Origin: Galerina marginata
Lineage: Eukaryota > Basidiomycota > Agaricomycetes > Agaricales > Galerinaceae
Assembly (NCBI GenBank): GCA_023014335.1
Contig: JAECYW010000002.1
Span: 3,038,001-3,102,000, forward strand
Direction of reading: 5' to 3'
DNA: 64,000 nt
Part shown: positions 1 to 12,124 of the stretch, piece after piece
Layout: each line of letters opens with the position of its first letter
How positions within the stretch are numbered: position 1 is the first letter of the stretch
The notes under the pieces: model-generated
Database searches by the model: none
What the model saw: only the letters and a program-made list of their open reading frames with translations
Told to the model about the DNA's origin: nothing
Position numbers and translations under genes: made by a program

Positions 1-1127
1 ACATAAATGACCTCCATCCTCCAGACGACTATACCCATCGCTTCTTCATATGGCATGAGTGGATACAGGTGGGCTACATTACCCTGAATTACCTCATCTC
101 ATACAACAGTAGGCAAATGGTCCTCTGACCTCTGAGAATGTCTTCGATTACTTTGCAACATCCATGTTTTATGACAAGCAAAGCAACAATCAGGTCTTGC
201 GTATGCAAACAATGCATACCGGCGTCCCTGTCAAGGACGAAGCAGCTGAGCTCAGGTCAGCGCCTGACTTCATTCAGAAGTTTCAACAGTCGTCTCTAAA
301 ACGTTATCAGACGATTCACTGGTGTCGAATTCGCGGTTGTTCACGCGCAGCCTCCCTCATTCTTTGTCATACAAAAGCGTGAACGGTTGTCTCCCGATGA
401 AGGTCCGTCCTACTGCCTGCCGAGATTTATATAATCTCACGAAATGCTCTGAAGTGCGCCCCTTGGCAGCTTACTTTGTTATGAATAACCGTATTTACCA
501 GTCTCCGGATGTATACACTGTTCTTTCCAACCGCCTAGTGAGTTTTGCCATATAAGTCCCGAGCTTCTTAAAGTTGATTAAGCTATCAGCTAACGTCCGT
601 ATCTGCCCTACAATCTTCAATTGATATTTTGCGCAAGCATCGGCCCGATTATACTCCTCGCACAGGCTTTGTATGGCCGATAACAGATCCCTCGGTGTTA
701 GAAACGCACAAGAAACGAGACTCTGAAGCCATTCTTGTGGAGGCTGACGGGGACTCTGAGATGCCTCAAGAAAAGCAGCCGGACATACCAAAGAGACAGC
801 AGAACAATATACTACTCATGCATGCCATGAGCACAACAGCAGCACATTCCAAAATGTCTTTTACAGCGGCCGCTGTCGCCCAAAATATAGAAGGCTTGGG
901 TCCCGAGACACCCATAACAACAACTATGCGCTCATCCGCGACTCCTGCCCCTGCCATTCAAGAAATAGGTACCAAAGCAGCGTCTTCAAACCCTCAGGAG
1001 CCCAGTAAAGGCCCCCTTGGAGGAGGCAAGAAAAAGAAGAAACGTGAGTCCACTTACAACCATTTCCAAGGTATCACTGACAAAAAGCTCAGGAACTTCA
1101 TTGGCCCCACCTCCAGCGCCAAGTTAG
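1..1127 (+). CDS. MED6: Mediator complex subunit 6, 5' end cut by window edge
   Basis: Head-module subunit of Mediator, which links activators to RNA polymerase II. Exons read 1-68, 113-255, 311-402, 455-537, 590-1043 and 1093-1127, giving about 290 residues. Family landmarks are clear: FFIWHEWIQ near the N terminus, then FDYFATSMFYDKQSNNQVLR, FTGVEFAVVHAQPPSFFVIQ, and LAAYFVMNNRIYQSPDVY. A Ser/Thr/Pro-rich tail follows, with a lysine cluster. The start codon lies just left of base 1; only a few residues are missing, because the first codons (IND-LHPP) already match the family N terminus. The last intron (1044-1092) has a perfect donor, but reading through it instead would end the protein at 1138. 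Convergent with the next gene. Identity is certain; the last exon is less so. Confidence 0.93.
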
Positions 1128-1412
1128 ACGGGTATTGAATCATGACGCCAGTCCCACCAATACTGTTCAATATCTGCCACGCCGTCAATGAGCGGGCCCG
1201 GAGTTTAGCCCGGTGAGTTTCCGTCGCGCACCCTAAGTAATCTTCAAGTGTTGTGGAGGTAGTTTTTCTGTCTTTGGGAAATATTTTAAATAGGCTATCT
1301 ACGGAGACAAGAGTCCGGACATGGATACCTCGGTTATGCATTAGGCCCTCTTTTGCCAAGGATTGCCGAGATGTCGATGTACGAATAGGATGCTTCCACA
1401 TTATGACTGTAA

Positions 1413-2251
1413 TTATCTCGCCCCAACACCAGTTAATTTCCCTGTTAACCAGCCTAACGGCGTCTTCATATTGCCTCCTCTGGGTCCCAGACCACCCCCA
1501 CCCAATGATAGAGGATTGGACGATGCAAATGACTCTTTCCGTGTCCGAGCTGCTTCTTGAACTGGGCATAAAACTGTCAGTGGTGAACCAAATCCTCAAT
1601 CAGGGGAGAACATAGATGTATTCCCACTGGGGTGGGAAGTACACGTACCCGACATGTCGATCTCCTCTACATTCGTCTCTAAAACAAGACCGCCTTGAAT
1701 AATTTCTGCTAGTATGTGGTGTACCTGTAGATTGAATCTTATAAGTATGTCTGGTCTACATTATTCGATGACGCACTTCATCGAAATGGAACACCAAATC
1801 CAGTTCACAGACGTTTTCAAATGCTCTGTCAAGAGATTCCACAAAGACCTGGAATCCAGTATCAGTGAGTACCAGAGACCAATGAAATGTCGTGAGTTGC
1901 CTGTATCAAGTCTAGGATACCAAGCTCGCTCTCGGCCCCATCGACCACAAATACGAAGTAGAGGGTCGCATAGCTACGGTAAACGACTCTCCATCGCTCA
2001 TCAGCGTCACCCTTGAATCCAAGGAATGCTTCGAGCTCTGGGGCATCCAGAAAGTTACATAGTCCGGCCGGTCGCGTGCTGACAAGCGAGAATATCTTTT
2101 GCACCACAGACTGCGTAGATTGATGCAATGGTGTATAGAATTTGGCCAGGCGAGAAACACCAGACGTGTTGACTGAGGGATGGCTCCAATTGAGTGAATC
2201 GTTTATCAGACAAGGATTGACCACTCAACAAATCAGAACTGCGTGAATCAT
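1413..2251 (-). CDS. APS3: AP-3 adaptor complex sigma subunit
   Basis: Small subunit of the AP-3 clathrin-adaptor complex, which sorts cargo from Golgi/endosomes to the vacuole. Exons on the minus strand: 2251-2230, 2172-1901, 1848-1777, 1724-1649, 1561-1413, giving 196 residues. The protein starts MIHAVLIFNTSGVSRLAKFY and carries the sigma-family core YATLYFVFVVDGAESELGIL. It continues through VFVESLDRAFENVCELDLVF and HHILAEIIQGGLVLETNVEE, with a Gly-rich fungal AP-3 tail ending GWLTGKLTGVGAR. The VDGAESELG stretch and the glycine-rich tail favour AP-3 over AP-1 or AP-2. The intron at 1849-1900 begins with GC rather than GT. Confidence 0.95.
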
Positions 2252-2741
2252 CGAAAGCGTGTTGGTCGCAATCAGGTAAATCGCCCGATGGACGCGTCTC
2301 CTCTCGAATTCAGGGTCAAAGAGGTTGAGATTGTGCAATTGAAGCTTCAAATCATATGTAGTTATCGCGACTTTTGAGAATGGTCATAGAACGAGTTCGT
2401 ATTGAGGTCCTGACAATGCGATGAAGTAATCTTAGATTGATACTACACAGATCGACTTTCATCTGATATAAGGTCTGTCGTGAGAGACTAGATTGATACG
2501 TATTTGGCAGTATGATAAAAAACTGTCCCTCCAGCCAATGACACAACTGTATGTCGAGAATTTCTCAACGGGAACGGCTTTGGATGCTCTGAAAATTTCG
2601 AGGGCATAAATCACATGAATTATGCATCAAGATTTACTATCCAGTTTTTGTGGTTACAAACAGTTGTGTCAAGAGTTTAAACAATTTGGCGTTCCATTAC
2701 TTAGGACTGTAATAAAATAGTGCGCGAATAAATAGCGTACT
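2252..2741. other. Intergenic gap without recognisable gene
   Basis: About 490 AT-rich bases between the 5' end of AP-3 sigma and the 3' end of the ecdysoneless-like gene. It must hold the AP-3 sigma promoter and the other gene's 3' UTR. I see no conserved reading frame, RNA gene or repeat. Confidence 0.6.
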
Positions 2742-5700
2742 CTATGATTCATCTCGAGGAAGGTTGAAGTCGGGTTTTAGCCTCCCAGCTAGGCTACTGA
2801 ATGGACCCGAAAGACCCTCCTGACTTTTGAAGCTCTCTAAGAAATTCTTTATCATGCCATAATCAGCCGGCTGTTCAGTGTCCGAATCATATCCTTCAAG
2901 CGCTTCCTTGAGTTCTGCGTCCATTGCAGCGTCAATATCGATGGTGTCTTCATCGATATCCATGGAAGTTTCTTCTTTTGTCTTCTCCTTTCCCTTTCCT
3001 TTACTCTGTCTACCGTCCGAGGCTGTTTGAGGGGTTTTTCGAGAACTTGACAGCGCTTCGTCCAATGCCTTCATGACTGCTTCAAAGGAGTCCAGTTCAG
3101 GGTTAACATTCGGCCTTGGCCCAGGCTCTGGGATGCGAGGTACGTGTATTTTCTTCTTTTCAGTAGGCTCTACCTGTTCAGAAGGTTTCTTGGCTGCAGC
3201 TATAGATTTGTTCGCGCTGGTAGGAACAAAGGCTACGAAACCAGATTAGAGAACATACTTTGTTTTTCAGATAATAATAACCCACCGCCTCTATCTTTAC
3301 GATCTTTCAGTATCTCTGACCACTGTGCATCACTTATACCGAGAGCTTGTCTTGAAAATTCAAGGAAATCTTCCTCTTCCTCGCCCATGTCAATTTCAAT
3401 CTCGCCAACAACTTGCGGACGATCTTCCTCTGATTCATCATCATCTTCCTCTTCTTCATCTGTTTCGTCGTCCGAATCGACGCCGTCAAATTTGTCTCGA
3501 GGTATGATTGGTGGTCTGACTGACTTCTCTTTAGGTTGAACAGCCGACTTAGCTCCAGATGACAGAGCTTTTTCCTTGGGAGGCTGCTCGACGACGTCAG
3601 GGCCGAGGTTTGAGGGGGCAACACGTTGCGACTGGCTGTGGAAAAGTGGTGGCATTTTGCCATATTCAGATGGCTCCAGGGCTGGTATAAGTCTGTCCAT
3701 AGCGGCCTGTTTCCTGGCTGACCATTCCTCTTGAGACTGGGAATCTGGTTCAGCTTCCGAGTCAGAAGATTCTGCTTCGTCACTAAATAGGTCATCGTCC
3801 GAAACCTTTTCGCTACAGATGGGTTAATAATAAGCTGAAAGCATCAAAGTGATCCTTACTCTTCAAACATCGCACCCTCCAGTTCACCTTCGCCTTCAAC
3901 GAAGTTTTCAACTTTGGCAGCAAGATCTTTTAACTGTTTGGCTTGTTCTGAAGCGAGGCGATCTTCAGCTGAGTCCATATCGTCGAGGTCCATAGCATTT
4001 GGGTCTCTTGGAACATCTTTTGGCCGAGCAGTAGCCTCTAACATTTTTTCGAATTCATGGGAATCGATGTTCAGCCAATCATCAGGATCTTCTTCCTCGC
4101 TAGAATGATCGGGCATGTTTTTATTGGCAAGAGCCGTATCTACTTGGGCCGCAAAGGATGGGCGAGTTACATCACTAGAGAAGGAGGCTGTTATTATAAT
4201 TAATTCAATGCAATACAAATGTACCTACTCAGTCCGACGAACTTCCACAAATGTGGCGACTGCTTTATTTTCGAGCGTGTTCCAGAGCCCTGAACCTTCG
4301 ACTTCACCCTTGAAGTAGTCGGCGGACACCAGATTCTGTATATATTTCTGATATTCAGAGTTACGACGTAAAGCTTCCTTGTTTGCCGCGGCCTAAAGTA
4401 TCCACGGTGAATTAGCGAGTGAAATATCGAATACAGACGGGGAGCTAACACTCTCAGCAGACGTTATCTGAGCGTTTACCCGACTCTTGCTTTCTTGATA
4501 AAGCATTTCGAAGCCAACGGCCTGGTAAGGGTTAGAAAATTTCCCGATAACATAATAGAAAAGTCTAGACATACGATTTTCATTCCCACTTCACGCCATT
4601 TCCATTCTTTGGTGCTCTCCTGCTCTTTCCACTGACCAAAGACCTTTGGAGGAAAAAAATTTTGTCCCACAAGCTGTGCATACCCGGTGCGGGTCACCCT
4701 CACAGATGTTAGCACGGATGGGGTAGGGGGAAAGCGGGACATCCGGTGAGCTGCCTATAAATCGGGAGAGTTAAAACGCGTTCCAAACCTAGCCAAGTAA
4801 AGACTCACACGTAATTGGATGGCATCCCTGGTATAAAACGTTTCAACTGCCTTTTGGACGAGAGAAGGATTCACAACCAAGGCTTTGGCAATGTCAGCCG
4901 ATACATATGCCTTGGCGATATGAACGTGTGTCTTAGCAGCCTCGGGGTAGCTACGATAAAAGAATAAGTCGGGCAACCAATAACATGGTGAAACCACGAA
5001 CCCCGATATTCTCTTCCAAACAATCTCCTCCACCTCCGGTGGGGCGAGTGTGTTGATGATTGGGTCCCGAACAAAGATAACCGCGTCTTCAGTTGCAATA
5101 AAGGTATCGTCGTCTCCAGCCTCGGTAATCTCGTCATCACTGTCTGCCGCACCCGGCAGTTTACGGCGATTCCGTTTTCTAGAGGGAGGGGACACGCGTG
5201 AGAGTGGAATAAGGTGTAGGCGGGAGTTGTAGATCCAGACCTATGGGACACCGTCCAGTGAATACAAGCCTCCGACCCAAGGAATTGGAAGACGGCGCAC
5301 CCTATTCTCGGAATTTGTTGGCTTTACCCACGAAGGCAAGGCCTCGGCAGCTTCAATCAGCAGGAACTCCCCATCCGAATCATAGACACTGCGTCCAACG
5401 GTATCAGAGACATAATTGCAATAGAATAAGGAGCATACTTGATTACCACGTCCCACTTGGAGCTTATTTCCTTTAGCAACCAAACGGTACACCATTCGTC
5501 GTCCACACTGTCCCCAACTCGCATTCCGACTCTCAAGGATCCACCTTTCGCCGTCTGGATTTGGGGCAAGCTTGACATCGAACTTATCTCGATGCCAAAT
5601 GAAACCAGGAGGAAGCAACGCCTCGGCGCGACTGATTATACAAGCGGCGAAACTGATCACCGAAGCTTTATCTGATAAACTTGGAGGAGGATAAATGGTG

Positions 5701-5750
5701 AAATGTAGTGTATCTTCAGCGATTGAATGTGGGCGATTGAAGATATCCAT
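2742..5750 (-). CDS. ECD: Ecdysoneless/SGT1 family protein (one-base frameshift)
   Basis: Homolog of metazoan Ecdysoneless, linked in animals to pre-mRNA splicing (PRPF8, R2TP) and p53 stability. The family is also known in fungi. At least nine exons. The N-terminal SGT1 domain reads EDTLHFTIYPPPSL, RVGDSVDDEWCTVWLLKEIS, YDSDGEFLLIEAAEALPSWV and VWIYNSRLHLIPL. A helical middle (AAKTHVHIAKAYVSADIAKA) follows. The long acidic C-terminal half contains DDETDEEEEDDDESEEDRPQ and ends LKPDFNLPRDES. Start chosen at MDIFNRPHSI, the usual family N terminus; upstream in-frame ATGs are not conserved. Near 5524-5525 the frame jumps by one base between WILES and MRVGDSV; no intron of workable size can bridge it. 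Divergent with VMA7. Confidence 0.92.
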
Positions 5751-5942
5751 TCCAAGTAATCTTGAAGGATATTCAAAAATGAGATGCTTCAAAGACTCTA
5801 AGCCTGATTCACGACCTAGGAAGATGGAGAGAAGGAACCATGCTAAATATTTGAAACCAAGTCGCTTTGAAGGGCTCGCCAAATATGGCTACACATGCCA
5901 TCCCGGATCCGTGAAGGACGTCACTCTCAACCACAGTACACC
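5751..5942. promoter_or_regulatory. Shared divergent promoter, ECD/VMA7
   Basis: Only 192 bases separate the two start codons of oppositely oriented genes, so both promoters must lie here. The position is inferred from gene layout; I did not identify individual factor sites. Confidence 0.6.
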
Positions 5943-6498
5943 ATGACCACCTCTTTCAAGGACCGGAATTTAATTGCGGTCATTGGGGATGAGGTATGTG
6001 TCCTTCCATACTCAATATAGTCGCTCATAAACCTCTATAGGATTCAATTACTGGTCTTTTGCTCGCAGGGATAGGTCATATTAACGAGCAGCAGAAGAAG
6101 AACTTCCTCGTCGTTGATTCGAGTACGCTTTCCGTTTGGTGCAAGCTTCACTCATTTGCCAATACGCCGCTACAGAGACGCAGATAGCAACTATCGAAGG
6201 CGCGTTCCAGGAATTCACAGAACGCAAAGACATAGCTATCCTGCTCATCAACCAACATGTAAGGATCGCAACCCTACTTCGCTAGTCGCACTCTCAAATC
6301 GAATGTCAGATTGCCGAGAAGATTCGACCTACGGTCGATAAATATCAGCAAGCATTTCCTGCACTACTTGAAATCCCGTCTAAAGATCACCCATACGGTT
6401 CGTTTTACACCAGTAATCTAATTATTAAATCTAATGCGATCGTAGATCCGTCGAAAGACTCCATATTGAAGCGCGTTCAGAAGCTGTTTGGAGAGTAG
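5943..6498 (+). CDS. VMA7: V-type ATPase V1 subunit F
   Basis: Subunit F of the peripheral V1 sector, part of the central rotor shaft of the proton pump that acidifies the vacuole. Exons 5943-5993, 6041-6122, 6176-6258, 6310-6397 and 6446-6498 give 118 residues, the normal family length. Key stretches: [55 protein letters not shown], and the ending [17 protein letters not shown]. Every junction keeps frame, and the protein aligns with the family end to end. Convergent with TIM21, with about 110 bases between stop codons. Confidence 0.96.
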
Positions 6499-6607
6499 AC
6501 TTGCATATTTTTTATTCTGACTGTTGATCCTCGACACTGGTCAATTCACGCTGTATTTTACAATGCTTCACGGATGTTGCACTTAAATGACCTAACATAA
6601 TGATAGA

Positions 6608-7894
6608 TTATGACACCCATCGCATCACAGGTTCGTTTTCTCGGACGCCAGGTTGTCGCTCTACAAATACTCGGATGGGATTGGTGCTCCTTGAACCTAG
6701 ATGTTTTTGTAAGTATGACTGGGAAACGTTGAAGGGGATAGGGGCGCACTGGGAATATCGACAAGTAAATATCGGAGCACGAAGTAGCCATCCTTGTCCT
6801 ACAAAGGACGGGGATATCAGACAAGGCGTAAAATTATACATCATAAAATTACCTTGACAAGTTCGGCATGCACTTCGCCTTCAGTGTATTGTCTTCCCGC
6901 AGCCCTGGAGATCGTCTCGCCGTTAGTATTCTTTGGGCCTTTCAGGGACGAAAACATTCCAGCAAAGTTCCAGGCATTGCTTTCCGCCTTCTTTTCGGTT
7001 TCCTCTAGATCGGATGCAGGGAGATTCGGCAGAGAAGGCGAGGGCAATGGTGATCCAGACAGATATTTGAACGCGCGAACAGAGTTGTCCCGCAGCTTTC
7101 GACCACTTTCCCTGGACCATTCAACAACCTCATCAAACGAAAGGTCTGGTAAAGCGGCGCCTTTATCCTTTACCCAGCTTGAAACCGAGCCAAGGAGCGA
7201 CACCTCAGCTGATGGCACTGGTTCTCCCTCTGGCCGGCCTTGAACGTAGAACGTCATTATCATGTGTTCTTGGCCAGTCGCGTCAATCATGACTCGAGAA
7301 GTAACATGTCGGTTCCGGTGGCGTGGTCGAACAGACGTTGGGGGGTTATTGTGGAAGGTCAAAGGAGCATTCAAGTATTTGGCAAGTTGAATTGATTGTT
7401 TTAACCGTTCGCAAGCATCGCCATACAGTACTGTTGGAGAATTCTTCGAGAATAGCTCAGATGTGAGAGAATAAACAAGGAGCGCCGAAAGTCCTGCACC
7501 CAGGAGAATAACCCCTAGATTTGTCGTTCGTGCAGTTGTGCGCATGACTGTCAGAAGGCAAATATGACTGCGTTCAGAAAATAAAGAAGAATGTCCTCGA
7601 AAGAAACACACCTTTTCCTCCTGTGCTCAGTTCTGCCCATTTCGGAATTTTCTCTCCTTTACGGAGGGCAGACTGAGATAGCCCCAGTTGAAATGGGCCA
7701 ACATGGTCGTGTTTCTGTTCTGGACCTTGTCCAGCATTCATTGACTCTCTCATCAATTTCGATTTTTCTCCAAAGTCCATGTTACGGTGTGTGGCAAATT
7801 TCCGCTTTGTACGGCCAAAGCCGCAAATGTATGTAGTTGGAGGCCAAGAAGAGCATCTTGTCCGTGTCCAGAGGCGCAAGCAGTATGTGCTCAT
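6608..7894 (-). CDS. TIM21: Mitochondrial import inner membrane translocase subunit Tim21
   Basis: Inner-membrane subunit of the TIM23 presequence translocase; its intermembrane-space domain contacts TOM22 and helps sort proteins laterally. Exons 7894-7612, 7547-6853, 6798-6750 and 6696-6608, about 371 residues. The N terminus is Arg/Ser-rich without acids, typical of a mitochondrial presequence. One membrane span lies around residues 103-122 (LGVILLGAGLSALLVYSL). The Tim21 core follows: SPTVLYGDACERLK, the PPTSVRPRHRNRHV motif, and EHMIMTFYVQGRPEGEPVP. The last two exons add DKDGYFVLRYLLVDIP and RVFVERQPGV. The protein is longer than yeast Tim21 because of an acidic/Ser-rich insert before residue 300. 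A 23-codon upstream reading frame overlaps the start. Confidence 0.93.
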
Positions 7895-7962
7895 GGATTG
7901 TGCGTAACGTTCGGGAGTTGCGTATGGCGCTTTCGACGACTCAAGGCCTGGAGTTCAAACAT
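7891..7962 (-). promoter_or_regulatory. Upstream ORF overlapping the TIM21 start (ATGA)
   Basis: A 23-codon frame (starting MFELQALSRRKRH) ends in a TGA that overlaps the TIM21 start codon as ATGA. This arrangement could couple TIM21 translation to termination of the upstream frame. Whether the mRNA starts far enough upstream to include it is not known from sequence. Confidence 0.4.
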
Positions 7963-8209
7963 GGATAAATAACGCGTCCATTACTTAGACCAAACATAGC
8001 CCCACTTTGGTCCCAGCTCTCAGTCTGTAGACTCTGCAACGCCTGCCCCAAGGACTTGTGTACCTACCGTCGAAAGGCGTTTTCATATCACGTCGTTAAT
8101 TGATCAAGGTGGACTTCAAAAAGTCCGTCATGGCAATAGCGGACAGCTACAAGTACAACAAAGGAGATCCAGTTATTGGTACATAGCAAAATATGGAGTA
8201 CTAGAATGA

Positions 8210-8799
<590 letters not shown>

Positions 8800-9088
8800 T
8801 AGATATTTAAAGCAGTAGTTTGAAGGCCGGATTGTCTTGAGGATGGTGGTGGTAGAGAAACAAGAATGACAAATCGGAGTCTCAACCCAAGTTGGCCTTT
8901 TAAAGTTCAGAGACGCGACTTTGAACAGTAAAATCTTAATCAACAAAGAATCTGTCGCGTCTCCCACGTGACAATAAAACGCGATCTCGGATCAATACAC
9001 CTCCGAAGTTCCGAACTCAGGCGGCAACGGTCCCGCTCAACACTTGAAAGCTTGAAACTTGATTTGGTTGAAGAGTCGACTCCTTACA
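8800..9088 (-). promoter_or_regulatory. Histone H3 upstream region with GTCACGTG palindrome
   Basis: Lies between the H3 start codon and the 3' end of the next gene, so it must hold the H3 promoter. A CACGTGAC octamer (GTCACGTG on the gene strand) sits at 8965-8972. That is the kind of E-box bound by Cbf1/USF-type bHLH factors. Function is inferred from position only. Confidence 0.4.
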
Positions 9089-10324
9089 TTATACATAAAC
9101 ACAAACGAGGCTTATAAATTTCCACATGAGCAGAAGATTTCTTACTTGACTTCCACACCATTGCTCGTTCCACTCTCCCTCAGTTTTAAGGCAGGCGAGT
9201 CTCTTCGTCTCTTCCTCTATCATCTTTTGCTGCGCCAAAACTCGGGCGGGGACAATCCTCCTTCTTTCCGTCGTAATTTTGAAGTCAAGCTTCTCCAATC
9301 CCAAGGCCTTCAGGGTTTTTCTCTCAACTAAGCTGTACTCGTCGGGGTCTCGCCTGTTAAAGTTAAATGGCTCTTTGAGGGACACTGGAGGGTTTGTTAT
9401 AATCCTTGGAATGCGCAAATGATTCTTGGATGCTGAGTGCAGCATCAGCGGATGCATCAAAACGACGTCTCCAGCCTCGCCCGTCATTTCTACGAATTGG
9501 TTGCATTTTTTGATCTCTGTGAGGTGCGACCAGTATTCGGGATGATCTTTGTGATTTTCGAATTTGCTGGTTGAAGGCGTGAATGATAACCCTGTTGGAA
9601 GAACACCCTCTGGATGGGCAGCAAGGTATCTCGCTATGAGACCTGATACCATCTGGGCATATCATTGTACCTCCACCCATTACTTGGATATCGGAATATA
9701 ACGGGATAACCAATAATGCCTGTTCCGGAGAATCAAGATAGTGGACCTTTGATGGTGACACGCTTCCTTAGCATCGTATATGAACATGGACTCGCCCGAC
9801 CAACTCACGAAGAAATCTCCGTCTACGTGCCAGTTATCAAGGTCCTGCGGGGCAATGGGCTTCGCGGTCTGCTCCCATTGATCAGTTCCCAGGTTTACGA
9901 TGAAAGAATCGCCCCAGGCTGAAGCCCTTTCCTCGATTCTGTCCTCCCCTCCAAGCAAATCCTTCATCGCAGCCCAGGACTGTTCAAAGGGTGAAGTCAA
10001 TCAGATTAATTTTTCCAGAGCGTACAGTACGATATCGACCTTGGGTGAAAAGTCAGCAACTTTCACTCTAGCATGTGAAGGCATGTGAATTCGCTCGCGA
10101 TCCCAAGAAGACTTGTCATTGGGATCCAAGTTCAAACGAAGCCAAATGTTTGCTGTCCAATGAGCGGCCTGTTGCTTTGTAAATGCATTCTTGATGACGA
10201 TATAACCATTCTCGAGGAAGAAATCGACTTGTTCTGCTGTTGAATACACCGAATCCAATGAGAAAGCGAAAGGGGCAAAATTTGGCCTCGACGTACATGT
10301 CAGATACTCGTATTGTTGAGGCAT
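9089..10324 (-). CDS. Phytanoyl-CoA dioxygenase (PhyH)-like Fe(II)/2-oxoglutarate enzyme (one-base frameshift)
   Basis: Probable non-haem iron, 2-oxoglutarate-dependent hydroxylase; the substrate is unknown. Exon 1 is 10324-10297 and exon 2 is 10236-10040; two more exons follow. Order of landmarks: EQVDFFLENGYIVIKNAFTK (family N terminus), AWGDSFIVNLGTDQWEQ, and the HxD iron motif in WHVDGDFFVHYLDSPEQ. Next come IPLYSDIQVMGGGTMICPDG, then GDVVLMHPLMLHSASKNHLR with the distal histidine and RIPRIITNPPVSL with a 2-oxoglutarate-type arginine. Near 9641-9650 one extra base separates ICPDGI from GLIARYLAAHPEG. The 3' end is uncertain: a plausible donor (GTAAGAAATC) near 9140 could add a short last exon. 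No signal peptide, so probably cytosolic. Confidence 0.85.
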
Positions 10325-10765
10325 TTTCAGCTTGCGATGGAGGGGCGAAGTAGCTTGGCTGTAAAAGCGGGGCTATGATCCTTGCGAAGGCAATGTACTT
10401 CACACAATCCCTTTATATAGATGGATACAGTCGAACACGTGTAGTAAGGTATGTTTGTCACTGACAAGTCAGACATAATCTACTTGGAATTAGTGTATTC
10501 TGGCATCGATGGGCCACAGAAAGATGATAGCTACGAGGTGAACCAAAAAGCTTACCTCTACGACGAGGGAGAGGTCTTTCAGGTCTGTCAGGCAACGAAG
10601 GTTCTGCCACCCTCTCGGGAAAGGGTTTACGAACTCACGGATAAAAGAAAATGCTAAACATGCTTCCACAAATTGTTATCACCAAGCTGTAAGCAGATAC
10701 AAAGTCGGTGTTATTTTTATCTACTTACTGTGGCTTCTGGCTGATATTAATAAAGGTGGTTATCT
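10325..10765. other. Intergenic gap without recognisable gene
   Basis: About 440 bases between the 5' end of the PhyH-like gene and the 3' end of the chalcone-isomerase-like gene. A 68-codon open frame at 10451-10657 has no recognisable motif, and I do not call it a gene. Confidence 0.5.
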
Positions 10766-11803
10766 TTATCTCGTTTTGAACGATTCCATAAAGTTTAAGA
10801 CGGTGTTTCTGAGCTAAGAAGCGAGATTGGGCAGAATGAGCAAAGGCGCAAGTGGACAAAGAAGGAAACAAACGGCAGGGCTGGGGGCATCCGTCCCGAA
10901 ATAATTAAGGACGAATTCTGTTGCTACCCAGTCATTCTCAACAGACCCCAGATCCCTAAAGACCAACGGCCGCGGTCGGTTAGGAGTTGGGGCGGCGAGA
11001 AAGATATCAAGCGGGGTATGTTTTAACAAAGGGGAGTTAGGGAACAGGCCTTTGAGCGTTCTCATTGGCGAAGACAGTTGCTTGGGCAACTTCCTCGGTA
11101 ATCGCACCGTCTTTTATGCTGCGAGATAAACGGGCTTGAAGAGCGCGTATGAAGGCATCTCGCAGATGCGTGTATGATGTTGACCGAGTGGGAACTATTT
11201 CCAGACGGGTTAGATGTCAACAGACAGCATGTCGGGGAGATTTTCACCAATCCTAATCACACAAGCGGTATTTTGAATGATGTAATCGACTTTTTCCTGG
11301 GGGGTCATATCTAAGGAAACCTAGACGAGTGCTCGAAACTAAATAGCAATTGTAAACACCGACTTGCAACTCACTTTGAGATTGGGATTTTGCAAATCAG
11401 CGTAAAAACCAACTGAGTATACTTTGACGCTCAAAAAAGAGACAGTCCTGACGCCAACCCCGACAAGAGTCAATGGCGCTATCTTTGTATTGGAAGGGAT
11501 CCGCATCGATTTCGGGAAGGTAATGGAGGTAGCTGGGTCAGCTGTGAACTTTGTCGTGTTTAATATAAAGGAATTACATAGGTGATACCAAACATCCTTA
11601 CCGACAGAATCCTCGACCTCCCCTTTATGAACTAGAGGTTCTAGAGGCTGACTATCGAGGTGGATTTCATTGAACCTGGGTGTGAGGGCTAAGCAGACAG
11701 CAGCGCCAAAAGCTGCTCCCCATGCCTGACGGCGATACGCCGTACGCGTCGGGGGAGCAGCTAGAGCCGTCGAATGCCTCACAGAAGCTCGACGAAAGGC
11801 CAT
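10766..11803 (-). CDS. Mitochondrial chalcone-isomerase-like protein, Aim18/Aim46 family (one-base frameshift)
   Basis: Fungal relative of plant chalcone isomerase. Yeast Aim18/Aim46 are mitochondrial, and no flavonoid role is expected. Four introns give a protein starting MAFRRASVRHSTALAAPP, an Arg/Ala-rich presequence, followed by a short hydrophobic segment (AFGAAVCLAL). The isomerase-like fold then reads FPKSMRIPSNTKIAPLTLVG and VGVRTVSFLSVKVYSVGFYA. Later blocks are RSTSYTHLRDAFIRALQARL, FPNSPLLKHTPLDIFLAAP and FRDLGSVENDWVATEFVLNY. The spliced end is LRNTVLNFMESFKTR. An extra C at 11094-11096 (minus strand GTTGCCCAAG) shifts the frame between EEVA and KQLSSPMRTL. An in-frame ATG at 11821 is an alternative start. 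Divergent with the Blm10 gene. Confidence 0.85.
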
Positions 11804-12124
11804 GATTGCAAATTCTTGCAAATGAGAAAGACATGTTCGAAGCTGTAGTAAGTTTAACCAGGTCTGGGCGGGGGCGGGGACGGCGGCTATGCCATGCCAC
11901 GTGCCAGGGCATAAGGTACGCGCGTTTCTCTGATCATGTCTTTATACGCATATCAAGAAAGGCTTTCGCGTCTCTGAGCCAACACCTGCCAACACTCCTT
12001 GCTCACATATCATTCTATACTCGGAAACGACGCGTCACCCTGGAATAGACATTTATAACGCGGCTCATACGTGAGTATCTTTTGTTCATAGTTACCATCT
12101 CCACTGTTCAACCTTAATCTCTAA

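Noticed and set aside
5510..5535. Very short intron to repair the ecdysoneless frame
   Set aside because: GT and AG in this place would give 13-15 bases, far below the 43-64 of all other introns here.
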